55,644 nt of DNA from UBA1774 sp045223835 (lineage in GTDB: Bacteria > Bacillota > Clostridia > Oscillospirales > Oscillospiraceae). Both the position numbers and the translations under genes were made by a program. The stretch is taken from contig JBGUZS010000177.1 of assembly GCA_045223835.1 (NCBI GenBank), positions 1-55,644 of the forward strand, read 5' to 3'. The notes beneath the pieces are model-generated. The model did not search any database, was not told where the DNA came from, and saw only the letters and a list, made by a program, of their open reading frames with translations. Shown piece by piece: positions 1 through 7,092 of this stretch (its first letter is position 1; each line of letters opens with the position of its first letter).

Positions 1-1345
1 TGGAGTGCATTTCCTTATGATGCAGCCCTTTCTCTGCCGCCGCGTCCACTACAGCTCTGGCGATGGAATGGGGGAAATGTTCCTCCAGACAGGCGGCGAC
101 ACGCAGCATCTCTTCTTCGTTTTTGCCTTGGAAGGCAACCACCTCCTGCAGGGTGGGGCAGGCGCGGGTGAGGGTGCCTGTCTTGTCGAAGATGACCGTG
201 TCCGCCTCGCTGACCTTCTCCATGTATTTGCCGCCCTTCACCGTTACCCGGTGCTTTCCCGCCTCACCCATGGCGGAAAGGACGCTGAGAGGCATGGAGA
301 GCTTCAGGGCGCAGGAGAAGTCCACCATCAGCACACTGACTGCCCTTGCGGTGCTGCCTGTCAGGAGCCAGGTAAGCAGGCTGCCTCCCAGACACCAGGG
401 CACCAGCTTATCCGCCAGGCGGCCGGCCCGGCTTTCCACCCCGGATTTCAGCCGTTGGGAATCCTCGATCATGCGCACGATCCGGTCATAACGGCTAGCC
501 CCGGAAACCCCGGTCACCCGCAGGATGCAGTTGCCCTCCTCCACTACGCTCCCGGCATAGACCGCCGCACCTGGCCGCTTGGCCACAGGGACGCTTTCCC
601 CGGTGAGAGAGGCCTGGTTCAGCATCACATCCCCGGCCTCCAGGATCCCGTCCAGGGGCAGGACATGGCCCGTATGGACGATGATCCGGTCTCCGGGTGA
701 GACCCGCGCCAGGGGTACCCTTGCCTGGTTCCCATTCTCATCCAGCAGCCAGACCGCATCTACCCGGAGGGCCATGCTTCGGGCCAGGTCATCCACGGAC
801 TTCTTGCGGGTCCACTCGTCCAGGGCCTCTCCCAGCTTCAGCAGGAAACTCACGGAGCCCGCCGTGGTATAGTCCCCGGTGAGCAGGGAGGCGCCGATGG
901 CTACGCCGTCCAATACGTCCACGGTGAGCTTGCCCCCGGCAGCGTACTTCAGGGCTCGCAGGATGCGGGGGAGGGATTGCCAAATGCTCAGGGCGCAGCG
1001 CAGGGGAGCGGGAAGCAGCAAACGCTTCAAATAGTGCAGCGCTGCCAGCAGGACCAGCTTTTCCTTGTATTCCCGGTTCATGGCCCGGCTGCTGTGCGCC
1101 TCCGGGTCCAGGCATTTCTCCGCCTTCTCCCAGCTGAAGCCTGCCAGGGCGGCGCAGAGTCCTGCGCGGTCGCCCCGATAGCGGACGATCACGCCGCAGG
1201 TGCGCTCGTGTACCGTCACCTGCTCCACGTCCATCTGTCCCCGGAGCCAGGCCTCCAACAGATCTGCCTGCCTGAGGGTCATCTGCCGGAGCTCGGCCCG
1301 GAGGCGCAGCCTGCCGGGGCTATCGTGCAGGATGAGGAATCTCAT
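1..1345 (-). CDS. Heavy-metal translocating P-type ATPase (3' end outside window)
   Basis: Membrane pump that exports a transition metal at the cost of ATP. About 448 N-terminal residues are visible. The N-terminus has a GRLRLR segment but no CxxC metal-binding motif. The actuator motif LTGESVP and the phosphorylation motif DKTGT (Asp at about residue 387) are clear, so this is a P1B-type pump. The membrane motif 42 residues earlier, normally CPC, reads Phe-Ser-Cys (residues 343-345), which suggests a metal other than Cu/Zn/Cd. The ATG overlaps the stop of the upstream DUF6110-like gene as ATGA, implying translational coupling in an operon with a ZIP transporter and a DtxR-like regulator. Family is certain; the metal (Mn or Fe by context) is inference. 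Confidence 0.93.
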   Translation of the reverse strand, partial: MRFLILHDSPGRLRLRAELRQMTLRQADLLEAWLRGQMDVEQVTVHERTCGVIVRYRGDRAGLCAALAGFSWEKAEKCLDPEAHSSRAMNREYKEKLVLLAALHYLKRLLLPAPLRCALSIWQSLPRILRALKYAAGGKLTVDVLDGVAIGASLLTGDYTTAGSVSFLLKLGEALDEWTRKKSVDDLARSMALRVDAVWLLDENGNQARVPLARVSPGDRIIVHTGHVLPLDGILEAGDVMLNQASLTGESVPVAKRPGAAVYAGSVVEEGNCILRVTGVSGASRYDRIVRMIEDSQRLKSGVESRAGRLADKLVPWCLGGSLLTWLLTGSTARAVSVLMVDFSCALKLSMPLSVLSAMGEAGKHRVTVKGGKYMEKVSEADTVIFDKTGTLTRACPTLQEVVAFQGKNEEEMLRVAACLEEHFPHSIARAVVDAAAEKGLHHKEMHS

Positions 1346-1608
1346 TGCCCGCTCGCTTCGGTTTCGATGATCTCCGGCGCGGCTTCCTTTTCCCGCTTGG
1401 AATTGATCCCCTTCGCATCGGCCAGGATGTCCGAGCAACCCTCCTGTACCAGCTCCACATTCCGCATGACCTCGTCCTTGCAGCGCAGCGCGGCGGCGGT
1501 CACCCGGGCGTAAGCCCTCTTGGCGTCTTTGCTTGCCAGCAGTTTGAAGCCTGCGGAACCGAAGAGGGTCCCGCCTACAAACAGCGCGATCTTTCCGCAA
1601 GTCGTCAT
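1342..1608 (-). CDS. Small membrane-anchored protein, DUF6110-like
   Basis: An 88-residue protein with one N-terminal hydrophobic segment (about residues 7-24, rich in Gly/Leu/Phe) followed by a charged helical tail with Lys/Arg/Asp/Glu. It resembles the small DUF6110 proteins that I recall sitting beside P-type metal ATPases in Clostridia. A good ribosome binding site (AGGAGG) precedes the ATG. Its stop overlaps the ATPase start, so the two are probably made in similar amounts, and a role as accessory subunit or regulator of the pump is plausible. No catalytic motif is visible. Function is inferred only from position. Confidence 0.8.
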   Translation of the reverse strand: MTTCGKIALFVGGTLFGSAGFKLLASKDAKRAYARVTAAALRCKDEVMRNVELVQEGCSDILADAKGINSKREKEAAPEIIETEASGQ

Positions 1609-1634
1609 TTTCTTTTCCTCCTATTTCATTCTAT

Positions 1635-2423
1635 TTATCCCAGTGCCACATCCAGGGCCATCATGATGCTGAAGCCTACGGCGAAGAACACCGTGCCGAT
1701 GTTGGAGTGCTCCCCGGCGCTCATCTCCGGGATCAGCTCCTCCACCACCACATAGAGCATGGCTCCCGCCGCAAAGGAGAGCAGATAGGGCATGGCCGGG
1801 CCTGCGATCCCGGCGGCCAGGATGGTGAGCAGCCCGAAAACCGGCTCCACCGCCCCGGAGAGGACACCCAGACCGAAAGCGCCTGCCTTGCTTTTCCCCT
1901 CCGCGCAGAGGGGAAGGGAGATGATCGCCCCCTCGGGAAAGTTCTGAATGGCGATGCCCAGGGCCAGGGAGAGGGCGCCCCCGGCCGTGATCAGCGCAGA
2001 ACCGCTCCGCACCCCGGCGTAGACGATACCCACCGCCATCCCCTCCGGGATGTTGTGAAGGGTCACGGCCAGCACCATCATGGTGGTACGCTTAAGGCGG
2101 CTTTTCGGTCCCTCTGCTTCCTGTGCCCCCGCGTGGAGATGGGGGATCAGGCGGTCCAGCAGCAGGAGAAAGAGGATTCCGCACCAGAAGCCGATAAAGG
2201 CAGGCAGGAACGCCCACCGACCCATGCCTGAGGATTGCTCGATGGCCGGGACGATCAGGCTCCAGACGGAGGCGGCTGTCATCACCCCGGCGGCAAAGCC
2301 GGTGAGGGAGCGCCGGAGCGCGTCGCTGAAACTCCGCTGCAGGAAGAACACGCAGGCAGAGCCCGCCGACGTGCCCAGAAAGGGGATCAGAAGTCCCCAG
2401 AATACAGCATTCAAGCTCAGCAC
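1635..2423 (-). CDS. ZIP family metal transporter
   Basis: A 262-residue polytopic membrane protein with about eight hydrophobic segments. The ZIP signature is clear: HNIPEGMAVG in one helix and QNFPEGAIIS in the next, the pair that forms the divalent cation path. A hydrophilic loop rich in His, Glu and Lys lies before the first of these motifs, as in other family members. The reading frame opens with GTG four bases after the upstream regulator's stop codon, so it belongs to the same operon. ZIP proteins move Zn, Mn or Fe into the cytoplasm. Its pairing with an efflux-type P-ATPase under one regulator suggests metal balance rather than simple uptake. Substrate cannot be read from sequence. 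Confidence 0.93.
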   Translation of the reverse strand: MLSLNAVFWGLLIPFLGTSAGSACVFFLQRSFSDALRRSLTGFAAGVMTAASVWSLIVPAIEQSSGMGRWAFLPAFIGFWCGILFLLLLDRLIPHLHAGAQEAEGPKSRLKRTTMMVLAVTLHNIPEGMAVGIVYAGVRSGSALITAGGALSLALGIAIQNFPEGAIISLPLCAEGKSKAGAFGLGVLSGAVEPVFGLLTILAAGIAGPAMPYLLSFAAGAMLYVVVEELIPEMSAGEHSNIGTVFFAVGFSIMMALDVALG

Positions 2424-2426
2424 CCC

Positions 2427-2813
2427 CTATGCCGGATTCCTTGCGCCGCCCCAGCGGGAGAGAAAGGCCTTTACCCTGAAAAAAACCTCCTCGCTGATGG
2501 CGTGCTCGATCTCGCAGGCGTCCCTTTCCGCGGTCTCCGGCGCAACCCCGATCGCCTGCAGCGCTTTAACCAAAACGGAATGCCGCTCAAGGACCGATTC
2601 CGCGGCTGATTTGCCAAGGGGGGTCAGGTGAAGGAACTTGCCTCGATCCATGGTCAAATATCCGCCCTCCTGCAGGAGCTTCATGGCTTTGCTGACGCTG
2701 GGCTTGCTGAAATGCAGGTGTTCCGCTACGTCCACGGAGCGGACGGAGCCGTTCTGTTCCTCCAGGATCAGGATCGTTTTTACATAGTCTTCTCCTGAGC
2801 GGTTAAGCTTCAC
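2427..2813 (-). CDS. Metal-dependent transcriptional regulator, DtxR/MntR family
   Basis: A 128-residue protein with an N-terminal winged helix (residues about 5-65, including VRSVDVAEHLHFSKPSVSKA as recognition region) and a dimerisation/metal domain with conserved Glu, Cys and His (ERDACEIEHAIS near residues 95-107). This matches MntR/IdeR-type repressors without the C-terminal SH3 domain. It starts with GTG at 2813, with a GGAAGGGGGG stretch upstream. It is the first gene of the operon with the ZIP transporter, the DUF6110-like protein and the P-type ATPase. The promoter at 3021-3049 carries two palindromes that fit autoregulation. Whether it senses Mn or Fe is not decided by the sequence. 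Confidence 0.92.
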   Translation of the reverse strand: MKLNRSGEDYVKTILILEEQNGSVRSVDVAEHLHFSKPSVSKAMKLLQEGGYLTMDRGKFLHLTPLGKSAAESVLERHSVLVKALQAIGVAPETAERDACEIEHAISEEVFFRVKAFLSRWGGARNPA

Positions 2814-2994
2814 CGGTCTGCACCCCCCTTCCGTCTGAGAAAACGCCCGCCAAACAGCGGCTCATGAGACAAGGCGGCTTGGTGAGCGTTTCCTTCGATG
2901 CTTGCATGTCTTCTGCAAAATGCTTCTGAACGGCCTGCGGGTCAGCCAGCCTGCTTCTCCTTCGCCTCGGTGTGGACCCGATCCGGTTATTCTG

Positions 2995-3010
2995 GTTAGT
3001 AGCCGCTAAC
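2995..3010. promoter_or_regulatory. Palindromic operator 1 of the metal operon
   Basis: GTTAG-N6-CTAAC, a 16-bp inverted repeat just downstream of the -10 box. Half sites resemble those bound by DtxR/IdeR/MntR-type repressors. Confidence 0.6.
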
Positions 3011-3020
3011 TCACGAGTCC

Positions 3021-3049
3021 ATTATAGTTACCCAATGCTAACCTGTCAA
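3021..3049 (-). promoter_or_regulatory. Promoter of the dtxR-like/ZIP/ATPase operon
   Basis: Read on the minus strand it has a perfect -35 TTGACA, a 17-bp spacer and a perfect -10 TATAAT. Transcription would run toward the regulator gene at 2813 through a leader of about 200 bases. A strong promoter overlapped by repressor sites fits metal-controlled repression. Confidence 0.85.
3027..3042. promoter_or_regulatory. Palindromic operator 2, inside the promoter spacer
   Basis: GTTA-N8-TAAC, 16 bp, with the same half-site spacing as the site at 2995-3010 and starting exactly 32 bases from it. It lies between the -35 and -10 boxes, where a bound repressor would exclude RNA polymerase. Confidence 0.55.
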
Positions 3050-3113
3050 GAGCCTTCAAGGTTTCTTTTTCAGAGGATACCGGGGAGTAACGGTACACAT
3101 AGAAAGGGGAAAC

Positions 3114-3261
3114 ACCGGGAGCGGGACCCTTCGGACTGCCGCATAAGCAGGCCGCAGGATCGCCCCGGCGGCGCATGTTTCCGCCTTGTCCGCCGAAGGA
3201 TGAAGCCGGGCCTATCTCCCGGAGAGGGAAAGGGGGAGCTCCATCCTGTGCTTTTCCAGCA
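3114..3261. repeat. Direct repeat copy 1, containing a cbiO 3'-end relic
   Basis: About 148 bp that match 6267-6413 in the same orientation at roughly 93% identity by eye (about nine substitutions and one 1-base gap). On the minus strand it encodes the last residues of a CbiO-type ATPase (LEKHRMELPLSLSGR, then TAG at 3212-3214) plus about 100 bp of the sequence that follows cbiO. Upstream of this tail the similarity to cbiO fades. It is either a truncated second cbiO-type gene or the outer boundary of an inserted segment. Confidence 0.85.
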
Positions 3262-3501
3262 CCTCTGCGAACACGCCCTCATGGGGCATGATGCAGGTTC
3301 CGCTGAAGACAGGCAGATTATAACATACTAAACTACTATGACGACTGGAAATTGAGCTGTGATCAAATGTGCCCTCTGATATACCGATTACAGAACGACA
3401 GAAATGGAGCGGAATCCATGACGATCCAGCAACTACGCTGCGCTGCACAAGGTTAAACGGGTTATTTATCCATTGCATGCATGGCTAAACCTCTTGACCT
3501 G

Positions 3502-3510
3502 TGGTATACT
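3502..3510 (+). promoter_or_regulatory. Candidate extended -10 promoter for the GNAT cassette
   Basis: TGGTATACT has the form TGn-TATACT, with no good -35 at the usual distance. It lies about 170 bases before the first acetyltransferase and is the best promoter candidate in this stretch. Confidence 0.4.
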
Positions 3511-3530
3511 GCGCAACAGAAGGGAGAATT

Positions 3531-3605
3531 TGGCTTGACCGATGCAATGCAAACAATGAATATGCGGCGATCATCGGCGGATGCATTGCGGAAGCCTGCG
3601 AATAA
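3531..3605 (+). pseudogene. Possible relic of an ADP-ribosylglycohydrolase-like gene
   Basis: One frame reads NNEYAAIIGGCIAEA before a stop. After the stop the same frame continues with a segment ending in YMEILR. This recalls the C-terminal helices of ADP-ribosylglycohydrolase-like proteins, but it is too short for a firm call. If real, only the last fragment survives and it carries an internal stop. Confidence 0.2.
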
Positions 3606-3683
3606 CCCTGGTCGAGAATTCTGCATGAGGAGCTTTACATGGAAATACTGAGATAAATATCCGTTTGAAAAGAAGGAACGATA

Positions 3684-4139
3684 ATGATCAGACTAACTGA
3701 GGTAACTGAAGAAGACTGGCTTGAGGTAGCCAACCTGAGCGTAAAAGACAATCAGAAAAACTATGTTGCACCTGTGGTAGGCATTCTGGCAAGAGGATAT
3801 GTCTATCGGGATTGCAATGCCAGAATATTCGTCATTGAAAATGACGGGATTATTGTCGGGGCATCGCTTGTCAGAGAGTTTACAGATGAACCTCTTGGTT
3901 ATGATCTGCAGCAATTCATGATTGACCAGCGGTATCAGGGTAGAGGGTATGGCTCCGAAGCGCTCGGGCTTATACTGGATGAGCTTCGCAAAGAAGGTCA
4001 TTTTGATCATGTAGAAATATGTGTAAAAAGAGACGATGCTGCAGCAATCCATCTCTATGAAAAAAACGGTTTCATAGATTCTGGGTACATCGACGAAGAT
4101 GCGCCGGATTCACTCAATATGATCTGCCATCTGAGCTGA
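3684..4139 (+). CDS. GNAT family N-acetyltransferase
   Basis: A 151-residue GNAT enzyme that would transfer an acetyl group from acetyl-CoA to an amine. The acetyl-CoA loop is visible as QRYQGRGYGSEA around residue 85, followed by the typical C-terminal NxxAIxLYEKxGF-like element (AAIHLYEKNGF). The overall pattern resembles spermine/spermidine acetyltransferases of the PaiA/BltD type, but the substrate cannot be read from sequence. The ATG has a fair ribosome binding site (AAGGA). It is the first gene of a low-GC cassette with two more GNAT genes and a GrpB-family gene on the same strand, unlike the GC-rich neighbours. Confidence 0.9.
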   Translation: MIRLTEVTEEDWLEVANLSVKDNQKNYVAPVVGILARGYVYRDCNARIFVIENDGIIVGASLVREFTDEPLGYDLQQFMIDQRYQGRGYGSEALGLILDELRKEGHFDHVEICVKRDDAAAIHLYEKNGFIDSGYIDEDAPDSLNMICHLS

Positions 4140-4238
4140 GCAAATTCCAGCTTTTGGAGATGCTTCTTGTTGACTGTACAGTGGAAACGGTATGCTGGGT
4201 ATGCTGCATGTACCACCCCAAAAGGGATTGGAGGACAA

Positions 4239-4733
4239 ATGATAACCATTAAAGAATCAACATATGATGATATCGGGAATATACAGAGCCTTTGGGCTGA
4301 CGAGGACGTTATGAGGCATATCTGGCCGGGTGGATTGCACGAAACAGAAGAAGCTGTACGAGAATGGCTGGATCGATTCATTGATGCAAGGCCTACGCAG
4401 AATCATTTTTCAATTTTTGATGATGGTAAATACTGCGGAGAGACCCAGTATCGAATAGATAAGAGCACACGCAGCGCTTCCCTGGACATTAAATTATTCA
4501 AATTTGCTCAAGGTCGGGGAATTGCAGCTCAGGCACTGTCGTATTCCATTCAGGAAGCCTTTAAGCATGGGGCAGCAACCCTTTGGGTCGATCCGCATCC
4601 TTCGAACGAGAAGGCATTGAAATTGTATCACAAGCTGGGATTTGTGCAGAAAGAAATGCCGGAGTATGTTGTTGCTTTGGGAGAAGACCCAACTGTTTAT
4701 GTCTATATGGAATTGCGTAAAGAATTGGAATAA
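4239..4733 (+). CDS. GNAT family N-acetyltransferase (RimJ/RimL-like)
   Basis: A 164-residue GNAT protein. The ATG at 4239 is preferred over one further upstream because GGAGG lies just before it and the protein then begins MITIKES, a typical GNAT first strand. The acetyl-CoA loop is QGRGIAAQAL, and the later element NEKALKLYHKLGF is the usual GNAT C-terminal helix and strand. A conserved tryptophan and acidic residues in the first third resemble RimJ/RimL or aminoglycoside 6'-acetyltransferase-like members. Substrate unknown. It is part of the same low-GC cassette, about 100 bases after the first GNAT gene. Confidence 0.88.
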   Translation: MITIKESTYDDIGNIQSLWADEDVMRHIWPGGLHETEEAVREWLDRFIDARPTQNHFSIFDDGKYCGETQYRIDKSTRSASLDIKLFKFAQGRGIAAQALSYSIQEAFKHGAATLWVDPHPSNEKALKLYHKLGFVQKEMPEYVVALGEDPTVYVYMELRKELE

Positions 4734-4763
4734 AGGATAATTCCGGCTTGCGAAGAAGGAAAA

Positions 4764-4835
4764 ACGGAATCAAGTAAAGAATATCTCGATTTTATACTGG
4801 ATCAGCCTTCCTCGCTGGCTGACATTATGTGTTGA
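4764..4835 (+). pseudogene. N-terminal relic of a TfoX/Sxy-family gene
   Basis: After a good Shine-Dalgarno-like AAGAAGGA the frame reads ACG then ESSKEYLDFILDQPSSLAD and soon a TGA. This matches my memory of how TfoX N-terminal domain proteins begin (SSKEYLxFILEQL). The start codon appears changed to ACG and the conserved continuation (the MMGEY region) is gone. It is a small decayed remnant and suggests turnover of genes in this cassette. Confidence 0.45.
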
Positions 4836-4974
4836 ATAAGAGCAGGGTAATCTATGCTAAAGATAGGGAAGAAGGGTTTATTCGACTATTCATATCTTTC
4901 CTGTCCGTCCGCTTCGAGATCTTTATCGTGATCGGTTCTGAGGAGAGAAGCGGACTTTGAAGGGGGAGAACTGT

Positions 4975-5562
4975 ATGGAAGAGAACAGAATAGAAATCAT
5001 TGCATTGCCAAAGCAGCAATGGAAAGGAAAAATCATCCCGCTTATTACAAAGAGTGACAGCTATTATGATTTCGAGATCGATCCGCTTACGGAAGAGGGA
5101 TGCTCTGTAAAGATCATCAAGAGACCGGCGGAGAAGGAAATCATCCATACGCCGGAAGAGTATGACTATCCGGATTCTTTGTATCAGGATCATTGGGAAA
5201 ATGCCGAGGCCTTTGGCGTGGTAAGTGAGAACGGAGAATTGCAGGCGTGCATTGAGGTGTGTCCGGAAGAATGGTCCAATAGGCTGATGGTAACTGAACT
5301 ATGGGTATCGGACGAACTGAGGGGCAGGGGTATAGGCAAAATGCTCATGGATAAGGCAAAAGAGGCTGCAAGGCATCAGAACAGACGCGCCATCATTTTG
5401 GAAACACAATCCTGCAACACCAAGGCTATCGGCTTTTATCTTCACCAGGGATTTGAGATCATCGGATTTGACACATGCTGTTATACGAACGATGACATAG
5501 GAAGACGGGAAGTAAGAATCAATCTTGGCTATTTCCTTCACCGGGAACCAAGACGAAGGTGA
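4975..5562 (+). CDS. GNAT acetyltransferase, streptothricin-acetyltransferase-like
   Basis: A 195-residue GNAT protein. The ATG at 4975 follows AGGGGGAG and is preferred over an in-frame TTG at 4957. The N-terminal half is variable. The C-terminal half has VSDELRGRGIGKMLMDKAKE (acetyl-CoA loop) and then ILETQSCNTKAIGFYLHQGF, a combination shared with streptothricin N-acetyltransferases (Sat/SatA), which acetylate the beta-lysine moiety. It may therefore confer or once have conferred streptothricin resistance, but substrate assignment is inference from similarity only. Third GNAT gene of the low-GC cassette. Confidence 0.85.
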   Translation: MEENRIEIIALPKQQWKGKIIPLITKSDSYYDFEIDPLTEEGCSVKIIKRPAEKEIIHTPEEYDYPDSLYQDHWENAEAFGVVSENGELQACIEVCPEEWSNRLMVTELWVSDELRGRGIGKMLMDKAKEAARHQNRRAIILETQSCNTKAIGFYLHQGFEIIGFDTCCYTNDDIGRREVRINLGYFLHREPRRR

Positions 5563-5592
5563 TGATTCGGAAATTGATGGGGAGGACAGATA

Positions 5593-6111
5593 ATGAGTCC
5601 CAAACATGTTGCAGTGCTGCCATACGATCAGCAGTGGGAGCAGGATTTTCTGCAGATAAAGGAAGAACTTCAAAATGCGCTTGGAAACCATGCCCTGAGG
5701 ATTGAACATGTTGGCAGTACTTCGGTGAAGGGGTTATCTGCAAAACCAATCATTGATATTGATATTGTCATAAAGGATTATTCGGTATTTGACGATGTGA
5801 TTTCCGCCTTAGGGGCGATCGGGTATCGGCATGAAGGAAACCTTGGCATCGAAGACCGGGAAGCGTTTAAGTACGATGACAAAGCGCACTTGCAAGAGCA
5901 TCATCTATATGTCTGCCCACAGGATTCGGAGGAACTGAGGAGGCATATTGCTTTCAGAGATTATCTTCGTTCAAATCCTGATGCGGTGCGGGAGTACAGC
6001 CGGATCAAGGAGGAAGGCGCAGCCCTCTTTCCGTACGATATGGAGAAGTATATCGAGCATAAATCTCCTTATATCGAAAAGGTATATAGAGATATGCTTG
6101 GTCCTCTCTGA
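5593..6111 (+). CDS. GrpB family protein (UPF0157), nucleotidyltransferase fold
   Basis: A 172-residue protein matching the GrpB family throughout. It has the N-terminal YDQQWEQDF, then RIEHVGSTSVKGLSAKP followed by IDIDIVI, which carries the paired acidic residues of a nucleotidyltransferase-like active site, then HHLYVCP and LAFRDYLR-like segments (here IAFRDYLR). Family members are common beside acetyltransferase genes in mobile resistance-type clusters. No reaction is well established for the family. It is the last gene of the low-GC cassette, 30 bases after the third GNAT gene, and is followed by an intrinsic terminator. Confidence 0.9.
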   Translation: MSPKHVAVLPYDQQWEQDFLQIKEELQNALGNHALRIEHVGSTSVKGLSAKPIIDIDIVIKDYSVFDDVISALGAIGYRHEGNLGIEDREAFKYDDKAHLQEHHLYVCPQDSEELRRHIAFRDYLRSNPDAVREYSRIKEEGAALFPYDMEKYIEHKSPYIEKVYRDMLGPL

Positions 6112-6149
6112 TTCGAGTCGGGATGATCAAAGAAGCCTTGAAACATTGA

Positions 6150-6176
6150 GACCAGCCGGATGATCCCCGGCTGGTC
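6150..6176 (+). terminator. Intrinsic terminator after the GNAT/GrpB cassette
   Basis: GACCAGCCGG pairs perfectly with CCGGCTGGTC around a 7-base loop, followed by CTTTCC. It closes the plus-strand cassette before the convergent cbiO gene. Confidence 0.75.
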
Positions 6177-6266
6177 CTTTCCTATGCGCTATATTGCTTT
6201 GGTGATTCGCTTGCAGCCTATTCTGAAAGCCCTGAGTCACGGGAGAAAGTCGTCAAAGAGCAGAAT

Positions 6267-6413
6267 ACCGGGAATGGGACCCTCCGGACTGCCGCATAAG
6301 CAGGCCGCAGGATCGACCCGGCGCGCATGTTTCCTCCCTGCCCGCCGACGGATGAAGCCGGGCCTATCTTCCGGAGAGGGAAAGGGGGAGCTCCATCCTG
6401 TGCTTTTCCAGCA
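6267..6413. repeat. Direct repeat copy 2, spanning the intact cbiO 3' end
   Basis: Matches 3114-3261. It includes the last 17 codons of the functional cbiO and about 100 bp after its stop codon. The two copies lie 3.15 kb apart and bracket the low-GC cassette. Confidence 0.85.
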
Positions 6414-7092
6414 GGGCGCGGTCCCGCAGGATCTCCTGGGCCGCGCCGTCCGCCGCGATCTGCCCGTCGGAGAGCAGGATCACCCGGTCGCAGGTATCGA
6501 GGATCATATCCAGATCATGGGAGGTGATCAGCTTGGTCTGCTTCAGCCCCCGGATCGTGTTGATCACGATCCGGCGGTTGTAGGGATCCAGGGCGGAGGT
6601 GGGCTCGTCCATCAGGATGGCCTCAGGCTCCATGGCCAGGATCGTGGCGATTGCCGCCATGCGCTTTTCGCCCCCGGAGATCTTATGGTTATAGCGGTGC
6701 TTCAGGTCCTCCAGATGCAGGCGCGTCAGCACCTCGTCCACCCGCGCCTCGGCCGTCTCCCGGCTGAGCTTGTAGTTCAGCGGAGCGAACATCATGTCCT
6801 CGTACACTGTGGGCATAAACATCTGGTTATCCGAGTTTTGCAGCACGAAGCCCAGCTTTCGGCGTACTTCGCTCAGGGTCTCCCGACGGACCTCCGCGCC
6901 GTCCACCAGGATGCTGCCCTCTCCCTCCAGCAGCCCAAGAAGCAGCTTCATGACCGTGGACTTGCCCGCGCCGTTCGCTCCGATCAGCCCGACGGCTTCG
7001 CCGTCGCCGATCCGGAAGGACAGATCCTGCAGCACCGGACGGTCCTTTTCATAGGAAAAGCGCACATGCTGAAATTCGATCATCGTTCTCAC
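6364..7092 (-). CDS. cbiO: Cobalt/nickel ECF transporter ATPase CbiO
   Basis: A 242-residue ABC ATPase that powers metal uptake with CbiM and CbiQ at the inner face of the membrane. Walker A is GANGAGKST (residues about 37-45), the Q-loop region is QNSDNQMF, the ABC signature is SGGEKR, and Walker B leads into MDEPTSALDP. The QNSDNQ and SGGEKRM motifs are typical of energy-coupling-factor ATPases. Its start overlaps the stop of cbiQ (7089-7092). A near-identical copy of its last 17 codons and the following 100 bp is found 3.15 kb away (3114-3261). Confidence 0.95.
   Translation of the reverse strand: MRTMIEFQHVRFSYEKDRPVLQDLSFRIGDGEAVGLIGANGAGKSTVMKLLLGLLEGEGSILVDGAEVRRETLSEVRRKLGFVLQNSDNQMFMPTVYEDMMFAPLNYKLSRETAEARVDEVLTRLHLEDLKHRYNHKISGGEKRMAAIATILAMEPEAILMDEPTSALDPYNRRIVINTIRGLKQTKLITSHDLDMILDTCDRVILLSDGQIAADGAAQEILRDRALLEKHRMELPLSLSGR

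Larger units (their letters stand above)
2814..3683. other. Long non-coding stretch between the metal operon and the GNAT cassette
   Basis: No intact gene is visible. It holds a leader of about 200 bases for the DtxR-like gene, in which I recognise no known riboswitch, then the operon promoter with its operators, the first copy of the cbiO-3' direct repeat, and a lower-GC part with a weak extended -10 and a possible gene relic. Confidence 0.7.

Noticed and set aside
3684..6111. GNAT/GrpB cassette as an integron cassette array.
   Set aside because: No integrase and no recognisable attC-like inverted sites between the genes.
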